From: Opitutaceae bacterium
GTDB lineage: Bacteria > Verrucomicrobiota > Verrucomicrobiia > Opitutales > Opitutaceae
NCBI GenBank assembly: GCA_015075305.1
Contig: JABTUS010000001.1
Location: 620,001-684,000 of the forward strand
DNA length: 64,000 nucleotides
Direction of reading: 5' to 3'
Both the position numbers and the translations under genes were made by a program. Below the pieces are notes generated by a model that was not told the DNA's origin, searched no databases, and was given only the letters and a program-made list of their open reading frames with translations. Positions 1 through 8,514 of this stretch are shown here, one piece after another (the first letter of the stretch is position 1; each line of letters opens with the position of its first letter).

Positions 1-598
1 TCTGCGCCTTCTGCTGCGTATAGCGCGACTTCGCCGCCTCCTGCTCCTGCACCATCTTCGCTTCAATCGCCTGCTCAAGCTCCTTGGACAACGTGATGTT
101 TTCAATCACCAGGTCCTCGATGAACAGCAGGCTTCCAACCTTCTCACGTGCCGCCGCCAGCGACTTCGTCTTCACATCCTCGCGCTGCCGCACAATCTGC
201 TCGGCGCTCTGAAGCGCGGTGACTTCCTTCAGGGCCTCCTGAACACGCGGCGCCACCAGGCTTTCAAACGGGTCGCCCGCATAGTCCTTGTAAATCTTGA
301 CCACCATCGCCTCCGGAATGCGGTAAAGCACCCGCAGCGTCACGTTCACCTGCTGCAGATCCGAGGAATAGCACTCGGACTCCAGCGACTGCGTCTGCTG
401 CTTGACCATCACCCGCACCAGACGCGAAACCATCGGCACCTTTGTCCCAAAGCCCTCGGGGCGCGGTTGTTCATCGACCTTGCCCAGCGTGACAAGCACA
501 CCGCGTTCGCCGGGTTCGACGACATAGGTGCACTGCGACAATGCGATGACGGCCACTACAATGAGTATGCCAACGCCAACCAGTTTTCCGGGGTTCAT
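1..598 (-). CDS. Prohibitin/SPFH (band 7) family membrane protein, C-terminus beyond window edge
   Basis: Reading leftward from the ATG at 598 the frame is open to the window edge, giving about 199 residues. Residues 5-20 form one hydrophobic anchor (VGVGILIVVAVIAL), followed by the typical SPFH opening YVVEPGERGVLVTLGKV. Further on lie a beta-rich core (VNVTLRVLYRIPEAM) and the helical stretch ENITLSKELEQAIEAKMVQE, the usual prohibitin/HflC-like linker into the coiled coil. SPFH proteins form large ring or cage assemblies on the membrane that scaffold proteases or organise lipid domains; which role applies here is unknown. The C-terminus is missing only because the window ends. It is divergent from the DUF2851 gene, with about 185 bases between the two starts. 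Confidence 0.85.
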   Translation of the reverse strand, partial: MNPGKLVGVGILIVVAVIALSQCTYVVEPGERGVLVTLGKVDEQPRPEGFGTKVPMVSRLVRVMVKQQTQSLESECYSSDLQQVNVTLRVLYRIPEAMVVKIYKDYAGDPFESLVAPRVQEALKEVTALQSAEQIVRQREDVKTKSLAAAREKVGSLLFIEDLVIENITLSKELEQAIEAKMVQEQEAAKSRYTQQKAQ

Positions 599-783
599 AT
601 CGCCCGAAAAAACGACCGGACAGCCACGGGATCAAGCTTCTCCGATGGAGAATTGCCGTGGATTTTTCCATGGAGCCGTGATTCGAATCCGACCCAGCCC
701 CGGACAAGCTGCAAAACACAGCCCTGAATACGGCACTCCGCGGACTTGCCGCGACCATCGAAAGTCGGTGAGGAACTGGATGC

Positions 784-2028
784 ATGGGAGCACCTGTCAC
801 AGTCTCATCGGATGAACTTGCCGAAGTGCAGGGGCTCTACGGTCCGTTTCAGTTTCCGGAGAGTCTGCTTCAGAAAATCTGGCTGCGCCGGGAAATCGAC
901 ATCGCAAGCGCGCACACCCAGTGCGGCCGGCGCGTGGAGGTGATCCACCCCGGGCGATGGAACCGCCTCGGCGGACCCGATTTCAAGCACGCGCGTCTTC
1001 GCCTCAACGGCGTGGAAACAACGGGCGACATCGAGCTTCATCTTCGCGCCGAGGACTGGAGGCATCATGGCCACCATCGGGACCCCGCCTATGACCAGGT
1101 TGTGCTTCATGTTGTGCTCTGGAGCGGACCGGACCCGCGCACCGAACAATCCGCGGGGCGGTCAATTCCCACCCTGGCCCTGCTGCCGCTGCTTCTGTAT
1201 CCATTGGAAGAATACGCAGCCGACGCGGTGGTCGAGCGCCTTGCCGACCGGGCCTGCACGCGGGCCACCGAGGAGCTGCTCACCCTGCCAGATCAAGAGC
1301 GCCGCAAGACACTCCGCCTTCACGCGGCGGCCCGCTGGAAACAAAAGGTCAGCTACCTCAAGCGGCGGATTGACCGGCTCGGATGGACAGACGCCTGCCA
1401 CCACACCGCGCTGGAGATTCTCGGCTATCGGCACAATCGCGCGCCCATGTTCCGGATCGCACAGCGATGGCCGCTCAATGCATGGCAAGCCGATCCCTCT
1501 CCCGTCGCCGAGGCATGCGCAGGCGAGACGGGCCGCTGGAGCATGCAGGGCGTGCGCCCGGCCAATCACCCGGCAACGCGGCTGCGGCAATACGCTCAAT
1601 GGACACGCGCAGTGCCCGACTGGCCCGCGCTTTTTCTGGATGCCGCCGCCGTGCGCGCTCTGTCGGGCATTTTTCCCGCTGATGCACCTGTCAATCCGGA
1701 GACCGGCTCACGGGCATTCCGCTCATCCACAGGAATCACGCGTACCCGTGCGCACATTTTCCAGCATTGGTGCGGCGCGGCATTCGGCGGTCCGCGCCTC
1801 GACACCCTGATCTGCAATCTACTTCTGCCAGCACTCTCGTTTCAATCCAACGCAGACGGCGCACAGGCGCTCTGGCTTCATTGGTACGCAGGGGATCTTC
1901 CTCCACACATTGCGCAATCGCTTCGTGACCTCGACCTCCTCTCGTACGAGCAGCCGATCTGCCATGGGCTCGTGCAGGGGCTTCTCGGCTGGTGGATCGA
2001 TCATGAAAGCTCGTCGATGAAACGGTAG
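784..2028 (+). CDS. DUF2851 family protein
   Basis: A 414-residue protein. The N-terminal third carries the recognisable DUF2851 block: FPESLLQKIWLRREI, then GGPDFKHARLRLNG and GDIELHLRAEDW followed by H-x-H-x-x-DPAYDQVVLHVV (about residues 55-125). This family is common in Bacteroidetes and Verrucomicrobia and has no assigned function. The conserved acidic, His and Lys-rich early block is reminiscent of endonuclease-like folds, but that is only an impression. No signal peptide or membrane segment is visible. A purine-rich GAGGAAC lies about a dozen bases upstream of the ATG. It appears to be a single-gene unit, with about 180 unremarkable bases before the next gene. Confidence 0.8.
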   Translation: MGAPVTVSSDELAEVQGLYGPFQFPESLLQKIWLRREIDIASAHTQCGRRVEVIHPGRWNRLGGPDFKHARLRLNGVETTGDIELHLRAEDWRHHGHHRDPAYDQVVLHVVLWSGPDPRTEQSAGRSIPTLALLPLLLYPLEEYAADAVVERLADRACTRATEELLTLPDQERRKTLRLHAAARWKQKVSYLKRRIDRLGWTDACHHTALEILGYRHNRAPMFRIAQRWPLNAWQADPSPVAEACAGETGRWSMQGVRPANHPATRLRQYAQWTRAVPDWPALFLDAAAVRALSGIFPADAPVNPETGSRAFRSSTGITRTRAHIFQHWCGAAFGGPRLDTLICNLLLPALSFQSNADGAQALWLHWYAGDLPPHIAQSLRDLDLLSYEQPICHGLVQGLLGWWIDHESSSMKR

Positions 2029-2210
2029 TCGCTGTCGCTTTCACGCAGTGTGCGGCAGACGCCGGCATGCGCCCATCGCGCGCACCAATCCGGAGGGAAT
2101 GACGCAACGTCCCGCCTTCGAGAGCCGACGCTTGCACTCCTCGCCTCATCAACTATTCCTGACTGTTCCTCCCGTCGACGCGCGGGATCAACCCTCCAGC
2201 TTGTCAAACC

Positions 2211-3092
2211 ATGGCCAGGATTCCACTCGAAGACAGTTTTGCCGACGTCATCAACAAGGCCCAGCGCGGGCTCAAGATTTCCGACGACGATCTCGCCGCG
2301 CGCGCTGATGTCTCGAAGGCCGATCTGGCCGCGGTCAAGGCCGGCAAGCCCATCATCCCGGTCATTCGCCGCGTCGCCCGACATCTCCGCCTCGCCCCCA
2401 ACCCGCTGGAATCCCTGGCCCGCAAGGAATGGTACCCCGAACAGCCCGTTTTTCCGCGGGGCTTCGCCATGTTCAACACGACCTACGAGGACATGACGGT
2501 CAACAGCTACCTCGTGTGGGATCCAAAATCCAAGGTGGCCTCGGTTTTCGACACCGGTGCCTCCGCGCATGACCTCCTCGACCTGGTCGAAACGAGCAAA
2601 CTCAAGGTCCACTACATCTTCATCACTCACGCGCACGAGGATCACATCGCGGACCTCGACACCCTTGTGGCAAGGACCGGCGCGGAAATCTGGTCGCACG
2701 AGCTCGAGCCCCTCTCGCGCCCGGATGCGCGAACCTTCAAGGAGGGCGCCTATTTTCACGTCGGTGACATCGCGATCAAGACGCTGCTCACCAGCGGTCA
2801 CTCCCCGGGCATGACCACCTTCTACATCACGGGCCTGAGCTGGCCGCTGGCCATCGTGGGCGACGCCGTTTTCTCAAGCTCCATGGGCGGCAGCCAGACC
2901 GCGTTCGAGGAGCAGTACCGCATGAACGTGGAGAAGATCTTCACCCTGCCCCGCGACACCGTGATCGCGCCCGGGCACGGACCGTTGACGACCGTAGCCC
3001 AGGAAAAGCACCACAATCCCTTTTATGCGTCGCGAACGGAGAAATCCAACCTCGCGGACATCAAACAAAAAACCGATTCCACTCATGTCTGA
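2211..3092 (+). CDS. MBL-fold metallo-hydrolase with N-terminal helix-turn-helix-like domain
   Basis: A 293-residue protein. Residues 1-75 resemble an XRE-type helix-turn-helix (ISDDDLAARADVSKADLAAVKAGK). From about residue 85 there is a glyoxalase-II-like metallo-beta-lactamase domain. The metal ligands are visible: HAHEDH (HxHxDH, about residue 141), the His of TSGHSPG, the Asp of VGDAVF and the His of APGHGP. The enzyme is therefore predicted to be a dinuclear-metal hydrolase of thioesters or similar substrates. Its last 8 bases overlap the start of the next gene, so the two are probably translationally coupled; the partner is a 3-hydroxyacid dehydrogenase-like enzyme. The DNA-binding-type N-terminus on a hydrolase is unusual and may serve as a protein-interaction module. 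Confidence 0.85.
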   Translation: MARIPLEDSFADVINKAQRGLKISDDDLAARADVSKADLAAVKAGKPIIPVIRRVARHLRLAPNPLESLARKEWYPEQPVFPRGFAMFNTTYEDMTVNSYLVWDPKSKVASVFDTGASAHDLLDLVETSKLKVHYIFITHAHEDHIADLDTLVARTGAEIWSHELEPLSRPDARTFKEGAYFHVGDIAIKTLLTSGHSPGMTTFYITGLSWPLAIVGDAVFSSSMGGSQTAFEEQYRMNVEKIFTLPRDTVIAPGHGPLTTVAQEKHHNPFYASRTEKSNLADIKQKTDSTHV

Positions 3093-3969
3093 TAAAATCG
3101 CATTCGTCGGTGTGGGCCGCATGGGCGCCAACATGGCGCGCCGCCTGCACGAAACAGGATTCGCCGTCACCGCCGTGCACGACGCGCATGCGCCCGCCGC
3201 TGCGGCGCTCGCCAGCGAGCTCAAGACACTGCACGCGCCAAACCTCGCCGCGGTGACCGCCGCCGCGGATGTCATCATCACGGTTGTCACGGACGATGCC
3301 GCCCAACTGGGCATCTATGCCGAAAAGGGGGACTCCCTGCTCGTCGGCGCGAAGGGAAAAACCTTCATCAACTGCGCCACGCTTTCTCCGAAAACTCATC
3401 TGGAAACGGAGCGTCGCGCGAAGTCCGCAGGCGCCTCGACCCTCGAGGGCTGCATGGCTTCCTCGATACCGCAGGCGCGCGCCGGTACGCTCTACCTGAT
3501 GTGCGGGGGCGACCGCGCCGTGTTCGACCGGGTGAAACCGATCCTTGAAAAGCTCAGCCAGTCGCCACGCTACATCGGCCGGACCGGTCAGGCCGCCCAG
3601 GTGAAGGCCCTGGTCAACATGGTCATGAACATCAACACGGCCGGCCTGGCCGAGGGACTCGGACTCGGCGCCGCGCTCGGTCTCGACCTCGACATGCTGC
3701 GCGAGGTTTTTGCTCAGACCGGCGCCAATTCACAGGTGCTCAAGACCGACGGCGAAGACATGCAGAACCGTTCCCACGACTGCTACTTCTCCGCAGCACA
3801 CGCGGCAAAGGATTCCACCATTGCCTGGAAAATGGGTGTGGAGGCGGGCATCAACATGCCGCTGGCCGCCGCAACCAAGCTCCAGTTCGATCGCATGGTG
3901 ACTCTTGGAATCGGTGACCTCGACAAGAGCGGAATCGCCGAACTGACGTTCAAGGGCCGCAATGCCTGA
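3085..3969 (+). CDS. NAD(P)-dependent oxidoreductase, 3-hydroxyisobutyrate dehydrogenase-like
   Basis: A 294-residue protein starting at the ATG at 3085 (MSDKIAFVGVGRMGANMA), inside the end of the upstream gene. An in-frame ATG also exists at 3025 but would run 68 bases into the neighbour. The Rossmann motif GVGRMGANMARRL occupies residues 8-20. The beta-hydroxyacid dehydrogenase catalytic-lysine segment GQAAQVKALVNMVMNINTAG is near residue 172. The family oxidises beta-hydroxyacids (3-hydroxyisobutyrate, tartronate semialdehyde, 4-hydroxybutyrate) with NAD(P)+. The usual DxST substrate loop is replaced by NCATLSP, so the substrate cannot be assigned. Coupling to the MBL hydrolase suggests hydrolysis followed by oxidation or reduction of a small hydroxyacid. 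Confidence 0.85.
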   Translation: MSDKIAFVGVGRMGANMARRLHETGFAVTAVHDAHAPAAAALASELKTLHAPNLAAVTAAADVIITVVTDDAAQLGIYAEKGDSLLVGAKGKTFINCATLSPKTHLETERRAKSAGASTLEGCMASSIPQARAGTLYLMCGGDRAVFDRVKPILEKLSQSPRYIGRTGQAAQVKALVNMVMNINTAGLAEGLGLGAALGLDLDMLREVFAQTGANSQVLKTDGEDMQNRSHDCYFSAAHAAKDSTIAWKMGVEAGINMPLAAATKLQFDRMVTLGIGDLDKSGIAELTFKGRNA

Positions 3970-3999
3970 ACGCCTCGTCATCCTATCTCACGACCTTCG

Positions 4000-4031
4000 C
4001 GGACCGTCGCCCTTTGCGTCGGTCCGTTTTC
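4000..4031 (+). terminator. Rho-independent terminator between convergent genes
   Basis: A perfect 7-bp stem, CGGACCG at 4000-4006 and CGGTCCG at 4020-4026, is followed at once by TTTT and a T-rich run. It lies 30 bases past the oxidoreductase stop and just before the end of the minus-strand pseudouridine synthase gene, where a terminator is expected. Confidence 0.7.
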
Positions 4032-4035
4032 ATTT

Positions 4036-4815
4036 TCAGCGTCCCTTTCCAACCCCACGCAACGCTTCATCGAACGCCTCCGGCAGTTCCGCGCGCGCCG
4101 TAAACCGCCAGGTTTTTCCCGACCACTCGTAGTCGAAGGCCGTCTCGGAGGAGTGAAGGAAAAGCCGCTTGAGCCCGGTCCTCCGGATGAAGTCCCGGTT
4201 CAACCGAAAATCGCCATAGGTCGCGTCGCCCACAATCGGCAGGTGACGGTGTGCGCATTGCACGCGCAACTGGTGGCTGCGTCCGGTTCTGGGCTCCAAC
4301 TGAAGCAGCGCAAGCGGAGGATTCCCGGGATTGGCGCGGATGACGCGAACCTTCGCCTCGGATGGAATGTTTCCCGACGCCTCGGTTCGGATGACACCCC
4401 CCTGTTTCCTCACCGACAACCGATCGCGCCAGACCTGCACCGCCGGCGCTGTCGAACCGAAAACCAACGCGTGATACTGCTTGTGTATTCGCCGGCGCTT
4501 GAACTGTTCGCGTATGTCGCGTGCCAGCGCCTCGCCCGAGGCCGCCAGAATCACGCCCGAAGTCCCTGAATCCAGCCGGTTGAGGAGGTACAGTTTGTGC
4601 CCGCCCTGACCATCCGCCATGCCCGAGTAATACTCGCCGTCCAGCGAATAGCCCGCTGTCAGCAGCGAGCGCGACCGATCGGCCGCCGCGTTTGGATGCG
4701 ACAGCACGCCCTCGGGCTTGGAAAGCGCGACGATGCCGTTCGGATCATGACCTATGAGCTCCACCCCTGGACCGAGCGGAAGATTTGACAACCAGGCTGG
4801 GGTCCGCCCGCTCAC
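4036..4815 (-). CDS. RluA-family RNA pseudouridine synthase
   Basis: A 259-residue protein from the GTG at 4815, two bases after the stop of the upstream tonB-like gene. An in-frame ATG at 4926 would put 37 extra residues inside tonB, so the GTG is preferred. Family motifs are clear: VALSKPEGVLSHP near the start, the catalytic-aspartate motif NRLDSGTSGVIL, KQYHALVFG, and the late LEPRTGRSHQLRVQCAHRHLPIVGDATYG. Such enzymes isomerise uridine to pseudouridine in rRNA or tRNA. The target (RluA, RluC, RluD or TruC type) cannot be told from the sequence alone. There is no S4 domain at the N-terminus. It is the last gene of the exbB-exbD-SDR-maf-tonB operon. Confidence 0.88.
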   Translation of the reverse strand: MSGRTPAWLSNLPLGPGVELIGHDPNGIVALSKPEGVLSHPNAAADRSRSLLTAGYSLDGEYYSGMADGQGGHKLYLLNRLDSGTSGVILAASGEALARDIREQFKRRRIHKQYHALVFGSTAPAVQVWRDRLSVRKQGGVIRTEASGNIPSEAKVRVIRANPGNPPLALLQLEPRTGRSHQLRVQCAHRHLPIVGDATYGDFRLNRDFIRRTGLKRLFLHSSETAFDYEWSGKTWRFTARAELPEAFDEALRGVGKGR

Positions 4816-4817
4816 GG

Positions 4818-5972
4818 TCAGTTGTAGTAGAACGTAAAGGTGAGCTCCTGCTCGTGGCCCAGCACAGCGACCATCTCGTCGCTCCATTTGCCATAGGGCG
4901 ACCGCGCCGTGATCGCGCTCACGCAAAGGCGCTTGGGATGCTGCGGACCGGGACTGTCGTCGGCGGTGATGTCGGTCACCGCGCCTTCATCATTCAGGCG
5001 AAAAGTCACGACCACGACGGTGCCGGGTGAGGGCATGGAGCCCGTCTCGCTCAGCAGGCGTTCCCACTGGATCTGCACCGTTTCAATGAGGCGCTGAAGA
5101 TAGGCGCCATATTCGCTCCACTTCGCGTTGTAGGCGACCGGACCAATGTTCTTCGTGCCGATGGGATTGTTGGCGAGAAACGCCGGACGCACCTGTTTCT
5201 CGGGAATGCGCTCCCGCTGCATCGGACGCCTCGGATCAATGCGCACCACCTGGCCGCTGGCTGTCACAACCTCGCGCACCTCCGGTGAATCTCCTTCCGA
5301 GGAATCATCCGCACGCTTTGCGTTGGGCGGGGGAAGTTTTGCGATGTTGCTGCCGATGCTGTCAGGCGCCTCGCCATCCACCTTCTCAAAACCCGGCAGC
5401 GGCGCGCGCGCCTGTTTCGCCGCCTCCTGGGCGACGGCCTCGGCGGCGGCCTGCTCGGCGCGCTCCTGATCCGGACTCGGCGGGGTTGGCGGCGAAGGCA
5501 GCTCGATCGGCTCCGGCTGCGCAAGGCGCCCGGTCACGATCGCCGTTGAATCCGTCACCTTCTTGTCCTCGCTCTTCGGCGCCTCGCTCTTGTCGTCATT
5601 CTCCGACGGCTTTTCCTGCGCAACCTGCTGGTTCTGCGCCCCAAAGTTTGCGGTTTGATCCGGGGGGTTGTCGGGCGCGTCAGGATTGGTCTCAACAAAC
5701 TTGAACGGCTTGGGCGGCGGCTTGGGAGCCTCCTCCTCGGGAGCCAGATCGATGTTGAAGTTCTTCTCCTGTGGCACCCTTTCCAGAAGCCGCGCATTGG
5801 GATCCGGCTTGAATACCCGCGGAACCGCAACAAAGAGGAGCAGGTGCACAATCAGCGTCGCCAGCACGCTGATTTGAACCGTCTTCCGCGAACTGTCCGT
5901 CTTCCAGATCGCAGGCTGGCCGACGCGCCGCCTCGGACGTTTGACGGGAGCGGGTTCGGCAAGGAAGTTCAT
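4818..5972 (-). CDS. tonB: TonB-like energy transducer
   Basis: A 384-residue protein with one N-terminal transmembrane helix (ISVLATLIVHLLLFVAV, about residues 34-50). A long Pro/Glu/Lys-rich periplasmic spacer follows, with PEEEAPKPPPKPF and PSPPTPPSPDQ. The C-terminal domain of about 100 residues matches the TonB C-terminal fold (VVVVTFRLNDEGAVTDI and a final ELTFTFYYN strand). TonB spans the periplasm and passes proton-motive energy from ExbB/ExbD to outer-membrane receptors. Its presence in the same operon as exbB and exbD supports the call, although maf and an SDR gene lie between them. The N-terminal leader of about 33 residues before the membrane helix is longer than in enteric TonB. 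Confidence 0.78.
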   Translation of the reverse strand: MNFLAEPAPVKRPRRRVGQPAIWKTDSSRKTVQISVLATLIVHLLLFVAVPRVFKPDPNARLLERVPQEKNFNIDLAPEEEAPKPPPKPFKFVETNPDAPDNPPDQTANFGAQNQQVAQEKPSENDDKSEAPKSEDKKVTDSTAIVTGRLAQPEPIELPSPPTPPSPDQERAEQAAAEAVAQEAAKQARAPLPGFEKVDGEAPDSIGSNIAKLPPPNAKRADDSSEGDSPEVREVVTASGQVVRIDPRRPMQRERIPEKQVRPAFLANNPIGTKNIGPVAYNAKWSEYGAYLQRLIETVQIQWERLLSETGSMPSPGTVVVVTFRLNDEGAVTDITADDSPGPQHPKRLCVSAITARSPYGKWSDEMVAVLGHEQELTFTFYYN

Positions 5973-5987
5973 GGCGACGTCGGGACG

Positions 5988-6569
5988 CTACCCCAGAAGA
6001 CCGGCACGGGTCAAAAATTGTTTCGTGAGTGACATCGGCAGGCCCACAATCGTGCTCAGTTCCCCGGTGTGGCGCGCCACCAGCATGTCCCCATACTCCT
6101 GAATCCCATAGGCTCCCGCCTTGTCGAGCACATGCACGCGACCCAGGTAGGCCTCGATGTCCGCGTCGGAAAGCGGCCTGAAGGTCACCTCGGCCACCGC
6201 CACGTCATCGAGCCGCAATCCCCGTTCGCGGTGGCGCAGGGCGACGCCGGTGAACACGCGATGAGTCCTGCCGGAAAGGCGCCGCAACATGTGCGCGGCA
6301 GCCGCATGATCGGCGGGCTTGTTGAGCGCCTCGTCATCAAGCGCAACGGTGGTGTCGGCGCCCAGCACCACCGCCGCGGGATGGCGCTCCGCCACCCAGT
6401 CAGCCTTGAGCGCGGCGTTGCCGCTCACCATCTCGCGTGGAAGGGTCCCGGGAGCCTCGTCCTCCTTCACCGCGGCGGTCACAACTTCAAATGCCAGCCC
6501 CAGCGTGCGCAGGAGCTCGCGGCGGCGCGGGGACGCGGATGCGAGCAGCAATGACGGTCGGGCTGCCAC
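5988..6569 (-). CDS. maf: Maf-family nucleotide pyrophosphatase
   Basis: A 193-residue protein from the GTG at 6569, eight bases past the preceding SDR stop; the frame stays open further upstream inside that gene. The Maf signature LLLASASPRRRELLRTLGL opens the domain. VVLGADTTVALDDEALNKP supplies the catalytic acidic residues, and AGAYGIQEYG and STIVGLPM follow near the end. Maf proteins hydrolyse non-canonical or modified nucleoside triphosphates to monophosphates, and in some bacteria influence septum formation. Length is typical of the family (about 190-200). Confidence 0.9.
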   Translation of the reverse strand: MAARPSLLLASASPRRRELLRTLGLAFEVVTAAVKEDEAPGTLPREMVSGNAALKADWVAERHPAAVVLGADTTVALDDEALNKPADHAAAAHMLRRLSGRTHRVFTGVALRHRERGLRLDDVAVAEVTFRPLSDADIEAYLGRVHVLDKAGAYGIQEYGDMLVARHTGELSTIVGLPMSLTKQFLTRAGLLG

Positions 6570-6577
6570 GGTATCCG

Positions 6578-7270
6578 CTATTCCGATACGCCACCGATCG
6601 ACAGGGAGCGCCCGCTGTCCTTCGGACCGAGCGCCAGCAGGAACGGCACCGCCTTCTTCGCCCACGCATCGGGCTTGGGATGCGCGGCCGCGCCGCCGCC
6701 CCACGCCACGCGAAGCATGTCGGTGTCGATCACGCCCGGGCTCAGGGGAACCGCAGCCATGCCCGCAGGCAGGTCCTCGGCGAGCGCCTTGGTCAGCCCC
6801 TCAACGCCCCATTTGCTCATGCAGTAGGGGGCGACGCCCGCCGACACGCTCCGCCCCCAGCCTGATGAGAAATTCACGATGACACCCCTGCCCGCCTTCA
6901 CCATCGCGGGCACAAAATGCCTGATCACATTCGCAACGCCCCGCAGATTCACATCGACGAGCTGCGTGAAGGTCCGGTCCTCCTCCTCCCAGAGGGGCTT
7001 CGGCTGGTTCATCAGCGCCGCATTGTTGATCAGCAGATCGGGCGCGCCATGCCCGCCAAGAACGTCCGCGGCCCAGATGCCCACCTTGACGTCGTTCGCG
7101 ACGTCGACCACCTGGAAACTGTGCGGCGCCGCGTGCGCAAGGCGAAGATCGAAGATGCCCTCGCCTCCCCTGCCGCATCCAAAGACGGTGTGGCCGCGTG
7201 CAATGAACTCCTCGGCGAGCGCGCGTCCAAGCCCGCGGGTGACTCCGGTGATGACAATTTTTCTTCCCAT
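6578..7270 (-). CDS. SDR-family oxidoreductase
   Basis: A 230-residue classical short-chain dehydrogenase. The cofactor motif is TGVTRGLG at residues 7-14, the NNAA motif is present (LLINNAALM), and the active site has Ser-Gly and YCMSK (Tyr-x-x-x-Lys). It is predicted to be a cytosolic NAD(P)-dependent oxidoreductase of unknown substrate. It begins 4 bases after the exbD stop and ends 8 bases before the maf start, so it is embedded in the TonB-system operon even though no functional link is evident. Confidence 0.87.
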   Translation of the reverse strand: MGRKIVITGVTRGLGRALAEEFIARGHTVFGCGRGGEGIFDLRLAHAAPHSFQVVDVANDVKVGIWAADVLGGHGAPDLLINNAALMNQPKPLWEEEDRTFTQLVDVNLRGVANVIRHFVPAMVKAGRGVIVNFSSGWGRSVSAGVAPYCMSKWGVEGLTKALAEDLPAGMAAVPLSPGVIDTDMLRVAWGGGAAAHPKPDAWAKKAVPFLLALGPKDSGRSLSIGGVSE

Positions 7271-7274
7271 GGCG

Positions 7275-7676
7275 CTATTGCCTCACCTGCATCACGACCT
7301 TGTTCAAGCCGAGCTTGCGGCACGCATCCCAGACCTCGGTCACCTTCTTGAACTGCGTCACCTCGTCCGCCCGGACCAGGACCGACGTGTCCTTGTTGAT
7401 CCGCTTCACCTCCTCAAGGAGCCCGTGCAGATCCTGGAACGAAACAAGCTTTCCGTTGAAGCTGATGCGTCCGTCCTTGTCGACGCCGATGGTGACCTTG
7501 CCGGCAAACTCGTTTTTTCCCGCAGTGTCGACCTTGGGCACGTTGATGTTCAACTGCGCGCCGGACCGAGCCTGCATGGTGACGTAGGCAAAAAGCACGA
7601 GCATCACGAGCACGTCGATCAGCGGCACGAGCGGCAGTTCGGGGCGCCGTCGCGGGCGTCGGCTGACTATGCTCAT
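7275..7676 (-). CDS. exbD: ExbD/TolR biopolymer transport protein
   Basis: A 133-residue protein with a basic N-terminus (SRRPRRRPELP). A single membrane helix, PLIDVLVMLVLFAYVTMQ (about residues 17-34), carries the conserved proton-path aspartate of ExbD/TolR/MotB-like proteins. A periplasmic domain of about 95 residues follows, ending in the DACRKLGLNKVVMQV strand. ExbD combines with ExbB to form the proton-driven motor that energises TonB. The start overlaps the exbB stop as ATGA. Length and architecture are those of the family. Confidence 0.92.
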   Translation of the reverse strand: MSIVSRRPRRRPELPLVPLIDVLVMLVLFAYVTMQARSGAQLNINVPKVDTAGKNEFAGKVTIGVDKDGRISFNGKLVSFQDLHGLLEEVKRINKDTSVLVRADEVTQFKKVTEVWDACRKLGLNKVVMQVRQ

Positions 7677-8335
7677 CGCGTGGACGCTTCCGCCCTGACC
7701 TCGCCGTCCTGAGCCTGCTGCGCAAGGAGGCGCTCGAGCAGCACGTCCAACTGCGCGCCGCGCTTGTCCACGATGCGCTGGAGAAACGTGCTTCCGAGGA
7801 GAGCTGGAAGCGCGATGGTGAGGCCAAGGATTGTGGCGGAAAGGGCATAGCCGACGCTCTCGGTGAATTTCACCGGGTCCGGCATCTTTGTGTCGGGATC
7901 CACCACGGAAAACGCGCCAAGCAGGCCGGTCACCGTTCCAATGAGGCCGATGAGCGGCGCGGCCGCATAAATGGTATCCAGATAGCTGATGCCCCTCTCC
8001 AACTTGATCACCTCAAGCCTGGCGTAGGCTTTTGTGGCCTCAACATCACCCGTGTGACGACCGGCAAACGTGAGGATGCGTCCAAGAGTCGATCGCTTCT
8101 CCACCGGGGGAACCTGCCCCTCAATGACAGCCTCCGCCAGCTCGTCGGGGATGACCACCGCGCGCCGGAGGGAGATCATGCGCTCAATGATGATGTAGAC
8201 CGCGGCGGCGGAACAGAGCCCGAGCGGATAGATGAGCAGACCCGCCTCGCGAAGGACGCGTCCCAAGTCAATGGTTGTGGCAAGAAACATGATTGGCAGT
8301 TCCTGAATGACGCCGCCCGGCATGAAAAGGTTCAT
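7673..8335 (-). CDS. exbB: ExbB/TolQ/MotA proton-channel family protein
   Basis: A 220-residue integral membrane protein from the ATG at 8335. A TTG at 8386 and an ATG at 8323 are alternatives, and none has a good Shine-Dalgarno. An N-terminal helix (LREAGLLIYPLGLCSAAAVYIII) and two closely spaced C-terminal helices (TIYAAAPLIGLIGTVTGLLG, then VGYALSATILGLTIALPALL) follow the three-helix ExbB plan. The diagnostic AAPLIGLIGTVTGLLGAF segment is present. With ExbD it forms the inner-membrane motor that couples proton flow to TonB. It heads the six-gene minus-strand operon. Confidence 0.92.
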   Translation of the reverse strand: MNLFMPGGVIQELPIMFLATTIDLGRVLREAGLLIYPLGLCSAAAVYIIIERMISLRRAVVIPDELAEAVIEGQVPPVEKRSTLGRILTFAGRHTGDVEATKAYARLEVIKLERGISYLDTIYAAAPLIGLIGTVTGLLGAFSVVDPDTKMPDPVKFTESVGYALSATILGLTIALPALLGSTFLQRIVDKRGAQLDVLLERLLAQQAQDGEVRAEASTR

Positions 8336-8514
8336 CAAATTTTGGAAAGACGTGGCGATTCTCGCAGTTCCCTGCACCAAGGCCAACTGCTTCCATTATC
8401 ACCAGAATCCAGCCGGCTGCAAACACTTCCAACGGCGAACCAGCCCGGCACGGGCGATGAAACGTCTTCATCAGGCGTTTTCAAACCATCCGGAGCCGCG
8501 GGCGATCCGCCAAT

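Noticed and set aside
685-705. GATTCGAATC with flanking CC, resembling a tRNA T-arm
   Set aside because: No acceptor stem, anticodon arm or D-arm can be folded around it; it is simply a short palindrome between two genes.
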